Assembly (NCBI GenBank): GCA_009746045.1
Contig: RPFO01000237.1
Coordinates: 1 to 64,000 of the forward strand
Length of the DNA stretch: 64,000 bases
DNA from: Mesostigma viride
Lineage: Eukaryota; Streptophyta; Mesostigmatophyceae; Mesostigmatales; Mesostigmataceae
Reading direction: 5' to 3'
Made by a program: the position numbers and the translations under genes. This document shows, piece after piece, positions 1 through 11,475 of this stretch (position 1 is its first letter; every line of letters starts with the position of its first letter). The notes beneath the pieces are model-generated. The model saw only the letters and a program-made list of their open reading frames with translations, had not been told where the DNA came from and did no database searches.

Positions 1-2866
1 TGCCTTGCCCGCCCTTGCCCTGCCCTGCCCTGCCTGCCCTGCCCTGCCCTGCCCTGCTGCCTGCCCTGCCCTGCCCCCTGCCCTGCCCTGCCCTGCCCTG
101 CCCTGCCCTGCCCTGCCCTGCCCTGCCCTGCCCTGCCCTGCCCTGCCCTGCCCTGCCCTGCCCTGCCCTGCCCTGCCCAAACCTGCCCTGCCCTGCCCTG
201 CCCTGCCCAAACCTGCCCTGCCCTGCCCAAACTACCCTGCCCTGCCCTGCCCTGCCCTGCCCAAACTACCCTACCCTACCCTACCCTACCCTACCCTACC
301 CTACCTACCCTACCCTACCCTACCCTGCCCTACCCTACCCTGCCCTACACTACACTACACTACACTACACTACACTACACTACAACACTACACTACACTA
401 CACTACACTACACTACACTACACTACACTACACTACACTACACTACACTACACTACACTACACTACACTACACTACACTACACTACACTACACTACACTA
501 CACTACACTACACTACACTACACTACACTACACTACACCCTACACTACACTACACTACACTACACTACACTACCTACCCTACCCTACCCTACCCTACCCT
601 ACCCTACCCTACACACTACCCTACCCTACCCTACCCTACCCTACCCTACCCTACCCTACCCTACCCTACCCTACCCTACCCTACCCTACCCTACCCTACC
701 CTACCCTACCCTACCCTACCCTACCCTACCCTACCCTACCCTACCCTACCCTACCCTACCCTACCCTACCCTACCCTACCCTACCCTACCCTACCTACCC
801 TACCCTACCCTACCCTACCCTACCCTACCCTACCCTACCCTACCCTACCCTACCCTACCCTACCCTACCCTACCCTACCCTACCCTACCCTACCCTACCC
901 TACCCTACCCTACCCTACCCTACCCTACCCTACCCTACCCTACCCTACCCTACCCTACCCTACCCTACCCTACCCTACCCTACCCTACCCTACCCTACCC
1001 TACCCTACCCTACCCTACCCTACACTACACTACACTACACTACACTACACTACACTACACTACACTACCCTACCCTACCCTACCCTACCCTACCCTACCC
1101 TACCCTACCCTACACTACACTACCCTACCCTACCCTACCCTACCCTACCCTACCCTACCCTACCCTACCCTACCCTACCCTACCCTACCCTACCCTACCC
1201 TACCCTACCCTACCCTACCCTACCCTACCCTACCCTACCCTACCCTACCCTACCCTACCCTACCCTACCCTACCCTACCCTGCCCTGCCCTGCCCTACCC
1301 TACCCTGCCCTACCCTCCCCTCCCCTCCCCTGCCCTACCCTCCCCTGCCCTACCCTACACTACACTACACTACACTACACTACACTACACTACACTACAC
1401 TACACTACACTACACTACACTACACTACACTACACTACACTACACTACACTACACTACACTACACTACACTACACTACACTACACTACACTACACTACAC
1501 TACACTACACTACACTACACTACACTACACTACACTACACTACACTACACACTACACTACACTACACCCTACACTACACTACCCTACACTACCCTACCCT
1601 ACACTACACTACCCTACACTACCTACCCTACCCTACCCTACCCTACACTACACTACCCTACACTACCCTACCCTACCCTACCCTACCCTACCCTACCCTA
1701 CCCTACCCTACCCTACCCTACCCTACCCTACCCTACCCTACCCTACCCTACCCTACCCTACCCTACCCTACCCTACCCTACCCTACCCTACCCTACCCTA
1801 CCCTACCCTACCCTACCCTGCCCTGCCCTGCCCTGCCCTGCCCTGCCCTGCCCTGCCCTGCCCTGCCCTGCCCTGCCCGGCCCTGCCCTGCCCTGCCCTG
1901 CCCTGCCCTGCCCTGCCCTGCCCTGCCCTGCCCTGCCCTGCCCTGCCCTGCCCTGCCCTGCCCTGCCCTGCCCTGCCCTGCCCTGCCCTGCCCTGCCCTG
2001 CCCTGCCCTGCCCTGCCCTGCCCTGCCCTGCCCTGCCCTGCCCTGCCCTGCCCTGCCCTGCCCTGCCCTGCCCTGCCCTGCCCTGCCCTGCCCTGCCCTG
2101 CCCAAACTACCCTACCCTACCCTACCCTACCCTACCCTACCCTACCCTACCCTACCCTACCCTACCCTACCCTACCCTACCCTACCCGCCCCGCCCCGCC
2201 CCGCCCCGCCCCGCCCCGCCCCGCCCCGCCCCGCCCCGCCCCGCCCCGCCCGCCCCGCCCGCCCGCCCGCCCCGCCCCGCCCCGCCCGCCCCGCCCCGCC
2301 CCGCCCCGCCCCGCCCCGCCCGCCCCGCCCCGCCCCGCCCCGCCCCGCCCCGCCCGCCCCGCCCGCCCGCCCCGCCCCGCCCCGCCCCGCCCCGCCCCGC
2401 CCCGCCCCGCCCCGCCCCGCCCCGCCCCGCCCTGCCCTGCCCTACCCCCTGCCCTACCCTACCCTACCCTAGCCTACCCTACCCTACCCTACCCTACCCT
2501 ACCCTACCCTACCCTACCCTACCCTACCCTACCCTACCCTACCCTACCCTACCCTACCCTACCCTACCCTACCCTACCCTACCCTACCCTACCCTACCCT
2601 ACCCTACCCTACCCTACCCTACCCTACCCTACCCTACCCTACCCTACCCTACCCTACCCCCTACCCTACACACCCTACCCTACCCTACCCTACCCTACCC
2701 TACCCTACCCTACCCTACCCTACCCTACCCTACCCTACCCTACCCTACCCTACCCTACCCTACCCTACCCTACCCTACCCTACCCTACCCTACCCTACCC
2801 TACCCTACCCTACCCTACCCTACCCTACCCTACCCTACCCTACCCTACCCTACCCTACCCTACCCC
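1..2866. repeat. Pentameric satellite inside a PP2C intron
   Basis: Almost pure 5-bp tandem repeats arranged in homogeneous blocks: CCCTG (1-270), CCCTA, CACTA (about 345-575), CCCTA (575-1020), mixed CACTA/CCCTA, CACTA (1355-1565), CCCTA, CCCTG (1818-2103), CCCTA, CCCGC (2187-2430), then CCCTA to 2866. The block edges show that variants spread locally. Because the unit is not a multiple of three and contains no stop, all frames on the plus strand stay open and give a 1000-residue LPYPT-type translation that is not a protein. The array ends about 100 bp before a PP2C exon, so it lies in an intron of that gene or upstream of it. Confidence 0.95.
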
Positions 2867-2964
2867 CCCCCCTCCTCCCCCCCCCCCCTCATGCTTGACT
2901 CTGTTTTGTTGCCTCATCCTTCGCCTCCCCCCCCCCACACACACACCTCCCCCCCGGTCCGCAG

Positions 2965-5900
2965 GCGTCCAAGATCGTCTCAGAGAAGCTACCGGCCTAC
3001 CTGGCAGACGCGGTGAATGAGATTGAGAAGAACCCAGAGCAGGCGTTCACCACGGCGTGCCGGCGCGCGCACGCGGACCTGTGCAACTGGTGGGTTTTCG
3101 TTTCGGCATTTTGGTTACAACCGTGTGGTTGCAACAAGCAGCAGCAGGCGGTTGAGCACTGTCAAGTGGTGTGCAGTGTCAAGTGGTGTGTGCACTGTCA
3201 AGTGGGTGGCCCTAGCGGCGGGCGGCTCGTAGAGAGTGACCTGGCGGCGATGGATGCGAGTCTTGTGAGCGGGGAATGCAACGATCCGCAGCAAGGGGGG
3301 TAAACGCAGGCCGCAGCAGCTGGCATGTGGTGGTGGGTTTTCAAGACCAGCAGCATGCTTGCCTGACCATTGCCTGACCCTCGCCTGCCTTTGGACCCTA
3401 ATCCTTGCCTACTACCTGCCTGACCCTTGTCCGACGGCTCCTACTTTGTGCCCCACATCATTATTATGCCCCCTGTCGCGCCTCAACCTCACCCATCCTG
3501 TCGCCCTCATCCTCATCCATCCTGTCGCACCTCATCCTCGACCATCCCCTGTCATGCCCCATGTTGCCTAACGCACCCCCTGTCCCCACCCCTTGTCCGT
3601 TTCGGATAAACCCTAAACCCTAAACCCTAAAGTCTCCACTTTTGTCCATTTCGGATGCTGCTCACCCCTTGTCTGTTTCGCCCCCTGTTGTGCCGCGTTC
3701 CCTTGTGCCCCTCCGTGTCTGCCCACCCCACCCCTTACAGCGGCGAGGAGTACAGCTTCAGCGGCACCACAGCCGTGTTTGTGGTCACGTCGGATGACCG
3801 CATCTACGTGGGGCACGTGGGCGACTCGCGCGCCGTGCTCGCAAAGGTGGGTGGGGAAGGAAACGTGATATTAAAGGGGGGGAATAAGTGGATGCACTGT
3901 ATTGAGATTTGGCAGGCATTTGCACCCCCTTCTAAGGCGTGCGTAACAGGGTGGTAATGTGTGCAGATCGATGAATCAGTCGGCAGGTATGTGTGCAAAC
4001 GTGGATTTGTTTCGATATATTTTTTACTCTAGATTTGTCACAAAATGATTTGTTACAGTATATTTGGTACCGTAGATTCATTAGACGAGATGTTACAATA
4101 GATTTATTACAGTAAATTTGTTACAGTAGAAGCCATGGGCCCAGGTGGGCCAATTGCCACAGGGATGGGCCGTGATGCTCGCGCCGGTGGGCAGGTGGCG
4201 TCGTAGAAACACGAAACCCACCAGGCATGAAACCGAAGCAGATGTGCGGGTGGCTAGATTCGGGTGGCAATGCGAGGTAGGTCCTTGTCAAGACGGGTGG
4301 TGTGCACACGGGGGGATGCGGCATGGGGCGGAGGGGGGGGATGGGCCAAGTTGTGGGATGCTAGTGTGGCCAAGCCGTTCATTATGAAGGAGTGCAAGGG
4401 CTATGGGAGGTACGCTCGCCAAGGTGGGCGGGGTGGCTAAACATGCACATGCATGTGGGGCATGGTGGGTGTGGCCACGTCGTACGGCGTGGTCTGGTTG
4501 TGCGAACACCAAAGGTGGTCGCGCTTGTGCTGGCAAATGTGTGGGCAAATGTGGGTGCGAACATGTGGCAAGCGTTGGTGCAAATGTGGGCGCAAACGTG
4601 GGCGCGGATGTGGGCGCGGATGTGTGGGTCATTCACCGCGAGGGGTCTTGGTGCGGCGTTGGGAGCAGGAAGAAGCTGCATCCATGGCATGTTGCGGGGG
4701 TGGTGATGGGGTGGGGTGGGGGGGGCGGTGGGGGGGGGCGGGGGGGGGGCGCGGTGGCGGCGCGGCGGCGGCGGCGGAGGCGGCGGCGGAGGCGGAGGAG
4801 GAGGAGGAGGAGGAGGAGGAGGAGGAGGAGGAGGAGGAGGAGGAGGAGGAGGAGGAGGAGGAGGAGGAGGAGGAGGAGGAGGCGGCGGCGGCGGCGGGGG
4901 CGGCGGGGGCGGCGGTGGGGGTGGGGGTGGGGGTGGGGTGGGGCGGCGGCCGCGGCCGTGGTGGTGGCGGCCGTGGTGGTGATGATGTGACACGGCGCAG
5001 GCGACAGGAATGCACATCTTGCGTATGTTTGGGTCAACTTCCTTGGGTATGTGTGGGTCAAGGGTCAATGGCGAGGACATTGATACTGACTGCGTTGACT
5101 GCTGCCGTTGGACCACTCCTTGCCTTGCGTCCCCCGTGTCTTTCGGTCCTTTTTTATGCCTTTGTGTCCCCCGTGCTGCGCAGGAGGACGGCCGCGGCGG
5201 CGTGGTCGCAGTGGACCTCACGGTGGACCACAAGCCCAACGACCCCAAGGAGAGCCACCGCATCAACAACTCGGGAGGGTGAGCATGCGCGCAGATAGGG
5301 GGCGGCGTCATGGCATAATGGGCATGGGCCACGGTGGCACCGCGTTCCTGTGGTGTTGCGCTTGTGTGTGCGTGTGCCGTGACGTGCATGCATCGGTGCG
5401 TCAAGGGTGGTGTTTTTGCGTGCCCACGCCTCTATGCATGAGTGGCATCTTTCCATGTAGTGCGTATCGTTACGGGTGCTATTTGTCATTCTCATGCAGG
5501 CAGAGACCTATCGCCCCAGTTGCCCGGATCCTCGGGGACTGATGTGTTGCACCCGCCACGCGCCTCGTGGCCATGTGCTACGGTGCATCGCTGTCGTGTC
5601 ATTTCCTCCCCCTGTTTTGCCCGCAAATGGAAAGGGGGATGAGTTGCTCCACCGGTATGTAACGTGCCCCAAGCCTCCAACATGTCCTTGGGCCCACCGG
5701 ATGTTTTCTCGCTACGGTGGTGTGTTGCCCCCTTGTCTCTTGTGCCCTGTCCCCACTCGTGTGCTTGCCACTTCTGCCAGCCGCGTGGACCGCATCACCA
5801 CCGCGTCGGGCTCCAAGATCGGTCCCTTCCGTGTCTACGCAAAGGACAAGCCCTTCCCAGGGCTGGCCATGTCCCGGTGAGAGATGCTGCACATGACACG

Positions 5901-7844
5901 GATGGGTGGGGAAGAAAGGGGACCGGGAGGTAGGCGCCTACTTTCTGGAGGCTGTTCAAGGCGGCGCATGCTTGCGTCCAGCGTGGTCTTGGTGGATGGA
6001 CGCGCTGCGATCATCTTCATGGATGCACGGCATGGATACTTGTTCCTGTATGTGAGTGCTGTGCAGTGAAGGAGTATTGTACTTGGCAGTTTGTGTCATA
6101 GATGCCGCGCATGGCAGCTCTGACCCATGCTTCTGTCACCGTAGGGTTCACGGTATAAGGAGGTGTTAAGTTTTTGCTTTACTCTGCCTTCTTCTTCTTC
6201 TTGTTATCTATGTTTCTTTTCGCCATCCGTTCCGTTCTGCCTCTTACCTGCGCCCCCCCCCTGCCCCCGCCCGTCCATCATGGCCCCCTGCCTCTTGTGG
6301 GCCACTTGTGGTGTGGGGTGGCGTGCGCCACCTGCCTCCTCGCGCCCTCGGCCGTCCTCCCCCACAGGTCGCTGGGCGACGTGTTTGCGCACAGCGTGGG
6401 CGTGTCCATGGTTCCTGACGTCACGGTGCTCGCGCTCGACGGCACCGAGGTCTTCCTCCTACTGGCGTCCGACGGCCTGTGGGAGTACTTCAGCAACAAG
6501 GAGGCGGTAGACTTTGTGTGGGAGCGCATCCACAAGCCCGCCAGCACACCGCCCTCGCGCCTCAGCCGAGGTGAGCGCCCACTGCAGGGGGAAGGTTGGT
6601 CGGGGCTTTGGAGGGAGGAAGGGGGGGGGGGGGGATTTGAGCTTGATGGGGAATTTTGTCGCATGGGAAGGAAGCGCATTGGGGTGACTGGGGACGCGCG
6701 CGGGGGGGAGGGGGGGGGGGGGGGGCAGACATGCGTGGCATGAAGCACCCTCCTGACAGTGGCATGTTTTGCGTTGTAGAGGGCTGCGTGTGTGCATCAG
6801 AAAATCAAGCTAAATGATCGTGCCAACTATAAAGGCTTTTTGCAACCATATCACATTTCCACCTCCATTTATTTCCATCATCCTGAATGGCCTGACAAAG
6901 GCGGATAAGATGACAGCAGTGTTGAGCTACCATCATGGTCCGGATACTCCAGATTTCTGGCCTGCACTGGTTGTCTCGTTGATGACAGTGTGGCAGCGTG
7001 CTTGTGTATGTTTTCTTCCTTGGTGTCCTCTTGTTGCCGTTTCCCCCTTGGCCGTGCGTATGGCAGAAGTCAAGACCAAGCCGTCCATCACACCGGCGGA
7101 ACAGCTGGCAGACGCGGGGCAGATGAGGTATGCACATGCAGGGTGTGGTGGCGAGCCAGGAGTTGGTCATCGTGGCAGTGAGGAAAGCCACCCAAAGGAG
7201 GGGAAAATGGAAGGGGAATGAGCGGGGCAGGGTGGGGCGGGGTGGGGCGGGGCGGGGCGGGGCGGGGCGGGGCGGGGCGGGGTGGGGCGGGGCGGGGCGG
7301 GGCGGGGCGGGGCGGGGCGGGGCGGGGCGGGCGGGGCGGGGCGGGGCGGGGCGGGGCGGGGCGGGCGGGGCGGGGCGGGGCGGGGCGGGGCGGGGCGGGG
7401 CGGGGCGGGGCGGGGCGGGGCGGGCTGGGGCGGGCCGGGGCGGGGCAGGGCGGGGCGGGGCGGGGCGGGCCGGGGCGAGGCGGCACGGGCGGCGCGGCGC
7501 GGGGCGGCACGGGACGGCGCGGGGCAGTGCAGGGCGGGGCGGGGGCGATGGGGTCCTGATGCTTTTGCTTGTATATATCAAGGAGACAACCAGCGCAGGC
7601 CAGAAATCGGGAGAATCCGGACCATGGCGTGTACTGTTTGTCTCTTCATATGGCCCAACCTGTGTTTCTCTTCTAGGCAAGGCTTGGGCACTGTGTCTTA
7701 ATTGAGCTGCTGGCTACACTTTCCCCGGTGTTCCTCCGCCCTGTGAACACATTGTGCTGCAGATGGGTGGATGAAGACGATGGAAGTGTGGTGGACGATA
7801 CCACCGTCGCTGTGGCTTCATTCAAGGCCCTGACGGGGACATGA
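2965..7844 (+). CDS. PP2C-family Ser/Thr protein phosphatase, last seven exons (5' part outside window)
   Basis: PP2C (PPM) metal-dependent phosphatases remove phosphate from Ser/Thr. I join exons 2965-3089, 3741-3846, 5184-5278, 5781-5876, 6368-6570, 7067-7127 and 7763-7844. Each intron starts GT and ends AG, all phases match, and the total is 768 nt, giving 255 residues and a TGA stop. Conserved blocks appear in family order: [61 protein letters not shown] and VDDTTVAV. The ASDG and VDD aspartates are the expected metal ligands. The N-terminal motifs (RxxMED, DGHGG) must lie left of position 1, beyond the satellite-filled intron. The last motif reads DDTT, where DDIT or DNIT is usual. The exon at 7067-7127 is the least certain. 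It is short and lies between two inverted copies of a dispersed repeat, but its phase fits both neighbours. Confidence 0.9.
3611..3631. repeat. Interstitial telomere-type repeat, three CCCTAAA units
   Basis: Three exact copies of CCCTAAA stand in the PP2C intron between exons 2965-3089 and 3741-3846. TTTAGGG is the telomere repeat of land plants and many green algae, so this hints at lineage. It is too short to be a telomere. Confidence 0.8.
4010..4130. repeat. AT-rich degenerate repeat (TTGTTACAGTA-like)
   Basis: Five or six imperfect copies of a unit like ATTTGTTACAGTA lie in the third visible PP2C intron. The stretch is strikingly AT-rich next to G-rich flanks. No coding signal is seen. 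Confidence 0.5.
4717..4975. repeat. G-rich trinucleotide tract (GGC/GGA)
   Basis: Runs of GGC and about 29 copies of GAG/GGA, then GGGGGT repeats, in the PP2C intron upstream of exon 5184-5278. All six translations (poly-G, poly-E, poly-P, poly-S, poly-L) are products of the repeat and not proteins. Confidence 0.9.
6823..6990 (+). repeat. Dispersed repeat copy in PP2C intron (direct)
   Basis: About 165 bp, clearly related to 40770-40925 and, in inverted orientation, to 7573-7640. All copies contain the core GATTTCTGGCCTGC. It lies just left of the short PP2C exon 7067-7127. No protein function is recognised. Confidence 0.7.
7222..7545. repeat. GGGGC microsatellite
   Basis: About 60 pentamer units of GGGGC with GGGGT and GGGC variants, in the last PP2C intron. 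It is another pentamer array in the same gene. Long R/G/A/P-rich translations on both strands here are spurious. Confidence 0.9.
7573..7640 (-). repeat. Dispersed repeat copy in PP2C intron (inverted, partial)
   Basis: The reverse complement of this stretch matches 6935-6987 almost base for base around CGATTTCTGGCCTGCGCTGG. Together with 6823-6990 it forms an inverted repeat around PP2C exon 7067-7127 and the GGGGC array. A transcript could fold here. Confidence 0.7.
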
Positions 7845-8339
7845 TTGCTGGAGCCTGCAAGAGGAAAAATGATCATGTCCAGATGTACAGCTGGTTTATT
7901 TTGAGATGAAACTGGAAAACAGGCGGGCGCATGCTTGACACAATGTCCTCTTGCGAATTCGAAAGTAGCAATTAGGCAATCGGCCTTTTATTCTGTAGCC
8001 AGTAGGATAGACTACTAACATTAATGAGACAACCTGTGCATATCAGTGATGTCGCTTCCATCACCATCATGAGGGCTACCGGCCCCGTGTCTCCCCAACA
8101 GGAGCACGTGTCGAATCCATGACTTTCTATTGCATGGCCACTTGTGCTGCATTCTGCATCTGCTGCATGCCTGCTCAAATCAAAACGCCCGTTGAATGTC
8201 TTGTTCATGCTGGCTGTGCGCACGGCATTTTACTGAGACCGAGCTTGCTACACCTAATTAAGCACGCAGGTAACTAACTAACTAAGTAAGTAAGAACTTG
8301 CGTGTCATGCGCATGGGCATGCCACGGAGTACTATGCTG
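7845..8339. other. PP2C 3' flank, no gene seen
   Basis: Expected to hold the PP2C 3' UTR. No open frame with family similarity and no clear repeat is seen. No TGTAA (green-algal polyadenylation motif) stands directly after the stop. Confidence 0.5.
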
Positions 8340-9262
8340 GATTAAATTATAACATGACTCCGTTGGGAGATCATGTAGCACATATTCTTTGCTGGGTGGA
8401 TGGAGGTGGGTGAAGCCGCGGAACCGAAGTAAGCTAACTCTAACCTAAGCTAGTCTAGAGAATCCTAACTACTCTACTCAGCAAAGCGCCCCTTCCGCGT
8501 GGGGGGAGGGGGCTGGCGTGTGAGCCTGGACAATGGTCTTCTGGACACCTCTTCTTGTTCTGCATAGCTGTCCAAGCAAGAGAGAGGGAGCGAATGCGGT
8601 GTTCAAACTGATCTGGGACCACTAGGTCGGCCAGCAACATCTGTGTGGCAGGTTACCCAGCTTTCTAGGATCGAATGTCCTTAGGGCCAGGCCAGGTCAG
8701 GATGTGCCGCCCTGGTTGGCCAAGCCGCTGGGGGCCGGCCAGACCAAGGGCGGTGTCTACCTGACTGGTGCAAGCAAGATGTCCTGCAAATGCTATCCTA
8801 CGCTGCCTAATCTCGTCCGAGATGCGAGGCATACCCTGATACAAAGACTCTAATGACCTATGTGTGGAAAACCCTACATTCAGGACCTGACGAAGCATCC
8901 GGTAAACCGTGCCGTCCAGCTTGGCGGCCAGTGTGTCCGTGACTGTTCATGCCTCGGCGCCATACGTAAGCACCGTGAGGACTAGGACCTTGAAGAGCAT
9001 TCGCTTGCGGTGCTCGCCCAGGTCCTTCGAGTGCCAGTAGGTTTTGAGCGAACCAAGCCTAGCCCAGGCCAGGCCGATGCGGATGTCCACATCGTCGGCG
9101 TTGTCGGGGAGCATGCTCCCCAGCAGTTTGAAGCGATCACGGAACGGGACCTCCGTCCCGTCTAGCAGCCGCGGCAGCCGCGGGCGACTGCATGGTGGCC
9201 CCAGTCACCATCGCCTCAGTTTTGACCCTTATCTCCAACCCCACCGCCCGCGCCTCCAATTA
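8340..9262 (-). pseudogene. LINE reverse transcriptase C-terminal remnant with 3' tail
   Basis: Read on the minus strand from 9262, the translation follows the post-catalytic part of non-LTR reverse transcriptases. It runs LEIRVKTEAMVTGA, LLDGTEVPFRDRFKLLGSML, DVDIRIGLAWARLGSLKTYW, RMLFKVLVLTVLTYGAEA, then RISDEIRQRRIAFAGHLA. It is broken by a frameshift near 9160 and by a TGA where the family has Trp (after YGAEA, near 8941). The frame stops at 8665. Further downstream (8350-8390) is a 3' tail whose minus strand reads CTCCCAACGGAG, the same tail as the ORF1-only elements at 9295-11325 and 13540-15490. The upstream catalytic part is missing. Confidence 0.75.
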
Positions 9263-9287
9263 ATTAATTAATTAATTAATTAATTAG
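9258..9287. repeat. TTAA microsatellite
   Basis: An uninterrupted AATT/TTAA run. Such runs stand at the 3' ends of LINE-like elements throughout the window. Right after it (9288-9330) is a CTCCGTT-containing stretch that looks like a short minus-strand tail fragment. Confidence 0.8.
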
Positions 9288-9294
9288 GAACATG

Positions 9295-11325
9295 GCTCCG
9301 TTCGGTTGCTAGCACATAGCCACGAGCCACGAGCCACGAGCCACGAGCCACGAGGTAGCCATGGCTGTCGGAGCTCATAACTTTCACGTTTGAGCACCGA
9401 ATTCAGCTGTGAATATCACAATCGCTTCGTCTTTCTTAGACGCACATGCTGATATAATTTTCCGAAGCTATAACGCACTATACGATGAGCAAACGCCTCT
9501 CGACGCAACGCAGCCTGGCGGCTGCGCTCAGCAATGAAAATACGTCTGCAGCCCCGGCTGCAGCTTCGCCAACCGGCCCAGAAGGCAGCGGCGCCACTAG
9601 CCAAGCTCTAGTGGTCGCCCAGCCCCCTGCTGAGCCCGCCTCGCCCGCAGCGTCGCCTGAACCCAAGCGCAGTCGCTCTGCCGAGCCGAGTTGGATAGCG
9701 GCCGACTTTGTCGCCGAAGCCAGCCAGCCCGGCTTCCTTGACACGCTTACCACGGAACGCATCCTGGTCTGTGTGTTTCAGGGGACGCACGCCTCGCTTC
9801 TTGCACTATGCAAGCAGCTCTTCAACCAAGGTCGCCTCTTTGACCCTCGCTGGATTCGTATCTCCTGTTTCGACACCATTCCCAGCCTCCACCGCCCCTA
9901 CCTCCAGCATGTCGCTCTCTTTTCCCTCCTTGGACGCTCCATCGGGGAGCTTTGGCCCCCCAAGCCTCTCACCACCACCTTAATCCGAATCCTCCATCCG
10001 CTCACTCCTTAAGGAGGCCCTCGAGGAGCACGTGGACCCCATTGCTGCAGATAGTGGCGGCCATCGGCGGCACGCTGACCGCCGAGCTTCCCCTCCTTTC
10101 CACCGCCACCTCCACCATCTCCACCGCCACCTCCACCCTCCTCGCCTCCTCCACCGCCACCACCTCCACCTCCGACGCCATCACCCCCCAGCTCCGTGAC
10201 ATCGACCAGCGTCTTAAGGACAACGCCATCGCTATCGAGGTTCTGCAGAACACCGCAGGCCTCACCGCCCAGGCGGTGAAGGACATTGCCGCCAAGCCAG
10301 CCCCGGCTGGCCTGGCCGGCGATGCTCCTCCCATCACCACCTGGGCGGACATGCTTAAGCAACATACCACCTCCACCACCTCCGCCGTCGCAGCCCAGCT
10401 CCAGCAGCAGACGCTTGCATGACCTCCGCGAGGAGGCCGAGCTCTCCAAGCGCAGCCTCAATCAACGCCATCCTCAAGAACTTCGACCTGGTGGAAGGTG
10501 AGAATTCCGAGAAGCTTGCACGTGCGTTTGAGAGCAAAATCCTTGCACGCCTGGGCCTCCTTGGTGAGATTAAGCTGACCGCCCACCGCCTCCCCCGCGC
10601 GCGGGGTAAGGCAGGGGCGCCTCCGCTTCTTCTCATCTTTAAGAGCCCAGCGGACAAGGTTTCGTTCCTCAGACGCCGCAAGCGGCTCGAGAACACTCCC
10701 TTCACCGTGGACGACGACTTGACCCTGGCGCAGCAACAACGGCGACGGGAGCTATGGCCGACCTACCTCCAGCTCCGGCAGACCAAGGCGGGCCAGCCGG
10801 TGTACTGGAAGGGGGCGGACATCTACGTCGGCCACAAGCCCTGGCACGCGACCCCCTCAACCACCGCGGCCCCAGTGACTCCGGCAGCCCCAGCCTAGGG
10901 GAATACAGCAGCAGTAGAATAGATAGACAGTGGCCTTGTACATGCCCGCCTACTACAGGCACTAACTATACCAGCTGATGCCTAGCATTTTTAGTCATGT
11001 ACATGTGTGCCTATGATGAGCCACCCTCCAGATGATACCTAGCTTTATTTAATTATGCCGTGCCCATGCAGGGGGTCACTCCCTGCTGAGAAGCCATGCC
11101 CTAGCTCTTGTATAGCCATGTTGATCTTCCCCCACATGACATACTCCCCCTTAGCTGGGCATAGTGTGAAGATCATGAGGGTGTAGGTGCCCCTGGTGCA
11201 CCTAGAGCAAGTGTTGTTTACATTCCCACCCTTGCAGGAAGTAGCTTAGAATGTATGATAGGCCATATGCCCCTTCTCTGGGCTATGTGCTACATATACT
11301 CCCAACGGAGTTATGTTACAATTCA
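9295..11325 (+). mobile_element. ORF1-only LINE-like retroelement, copy A
   Basis: The left part has five GCCACGA units (about 9320-9353), also found at the outer end of copy B. Next comes an ORF1-type reading frame (9485-10898), then about 420 bp of 3' UTR ending in the hairpin ACTCCCAACGGAGT near 11305-11322. No endonuclease or reverse transcriptase frame is present between ORF1 and the tail. Copy B at 13540-15490 is the same element in inverted orientation. Exact ends and target duplication are not resolved. Confidence 0.7.
9485..10898 (+). pseudogene. ORF1-like protein (coiled coil plus RRM-like), copy A, frameshifted
   Basis: Three frames join into one product of roughly 460 residues. 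9485-10012 begins MSKRLSTQRSLAAAL and carries a basic PKRSRS stretch that could be a nuclear signal. The frame from about 10015 has LLKEALEEHVDPIA, then helical DIDQRLKDNAIAIEVLQ. 10419-10898 carries AFESKILARLGLLGEIKLTA, LLLIFKSPADKVSFLRRRKR, FTVDDDLTLAQQQRRRELWP and QPVYWKGADIYVG. That order (helical region, IxxAHR-like, phosphoribbon strand with DK, DL plus RR) is that of L1 ORF1p (Transposase_22), an RNA-binding retrotransposon chaperone. The frame changes show this copy is dead. The family assignment is inference from motif order. Confidence 0.65.
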
Positions 11326-11329
11326 ATGG

Positions 11330-11475
11330 CTCCGTTGGGAGCACATGTAGCACATATCCCTGAGAAGGGGCATATATGGCTTTTAATACATTCTGGGCTA
11401 CTTCCTGCAAGGGTAGGATGTAAACTACACCTCCTCTACGTGCACCAAGTGCACCTGCACCACCATTAATTAATT
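11330..11475 (-). mobile_element. 5'-truncated ORF1-element tail, tail-to-tail with copy A
   Basis: The minus-strand reading repeats the last ~140 bp of copy A: the GCACCTGCACCA region, the CTTGCAGGAAGTAGC block, GCCCCTTCTC and the CTCCCAACGGAG tail. Copy A and this fragment meet near 11325-11330 and form a long hairpin (about 11226-11440). The fragment is followed by TTAATTAATTAA. Confidence 0.7.

Noticed and set aside
5-3020. About 1000-residue open frames of LPYPT/LHYTT repeats
   Set aside because: They are translations of a stop-free pentamer satellite that is open in several frames. No start context and no non-repeat domain.
4382-5404. Poly-Pro and poly-Glu frames around the GGA tract
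   Set aside because: Trinucleotide repeat translated in every frame. The PP2C exon 5184-5278 explains the only conserved part.
7088-7705. Arg/Pro/Gly-rich frames over the GGGGC array
   Set aside because: Pentamer repeat translation without family motifs.
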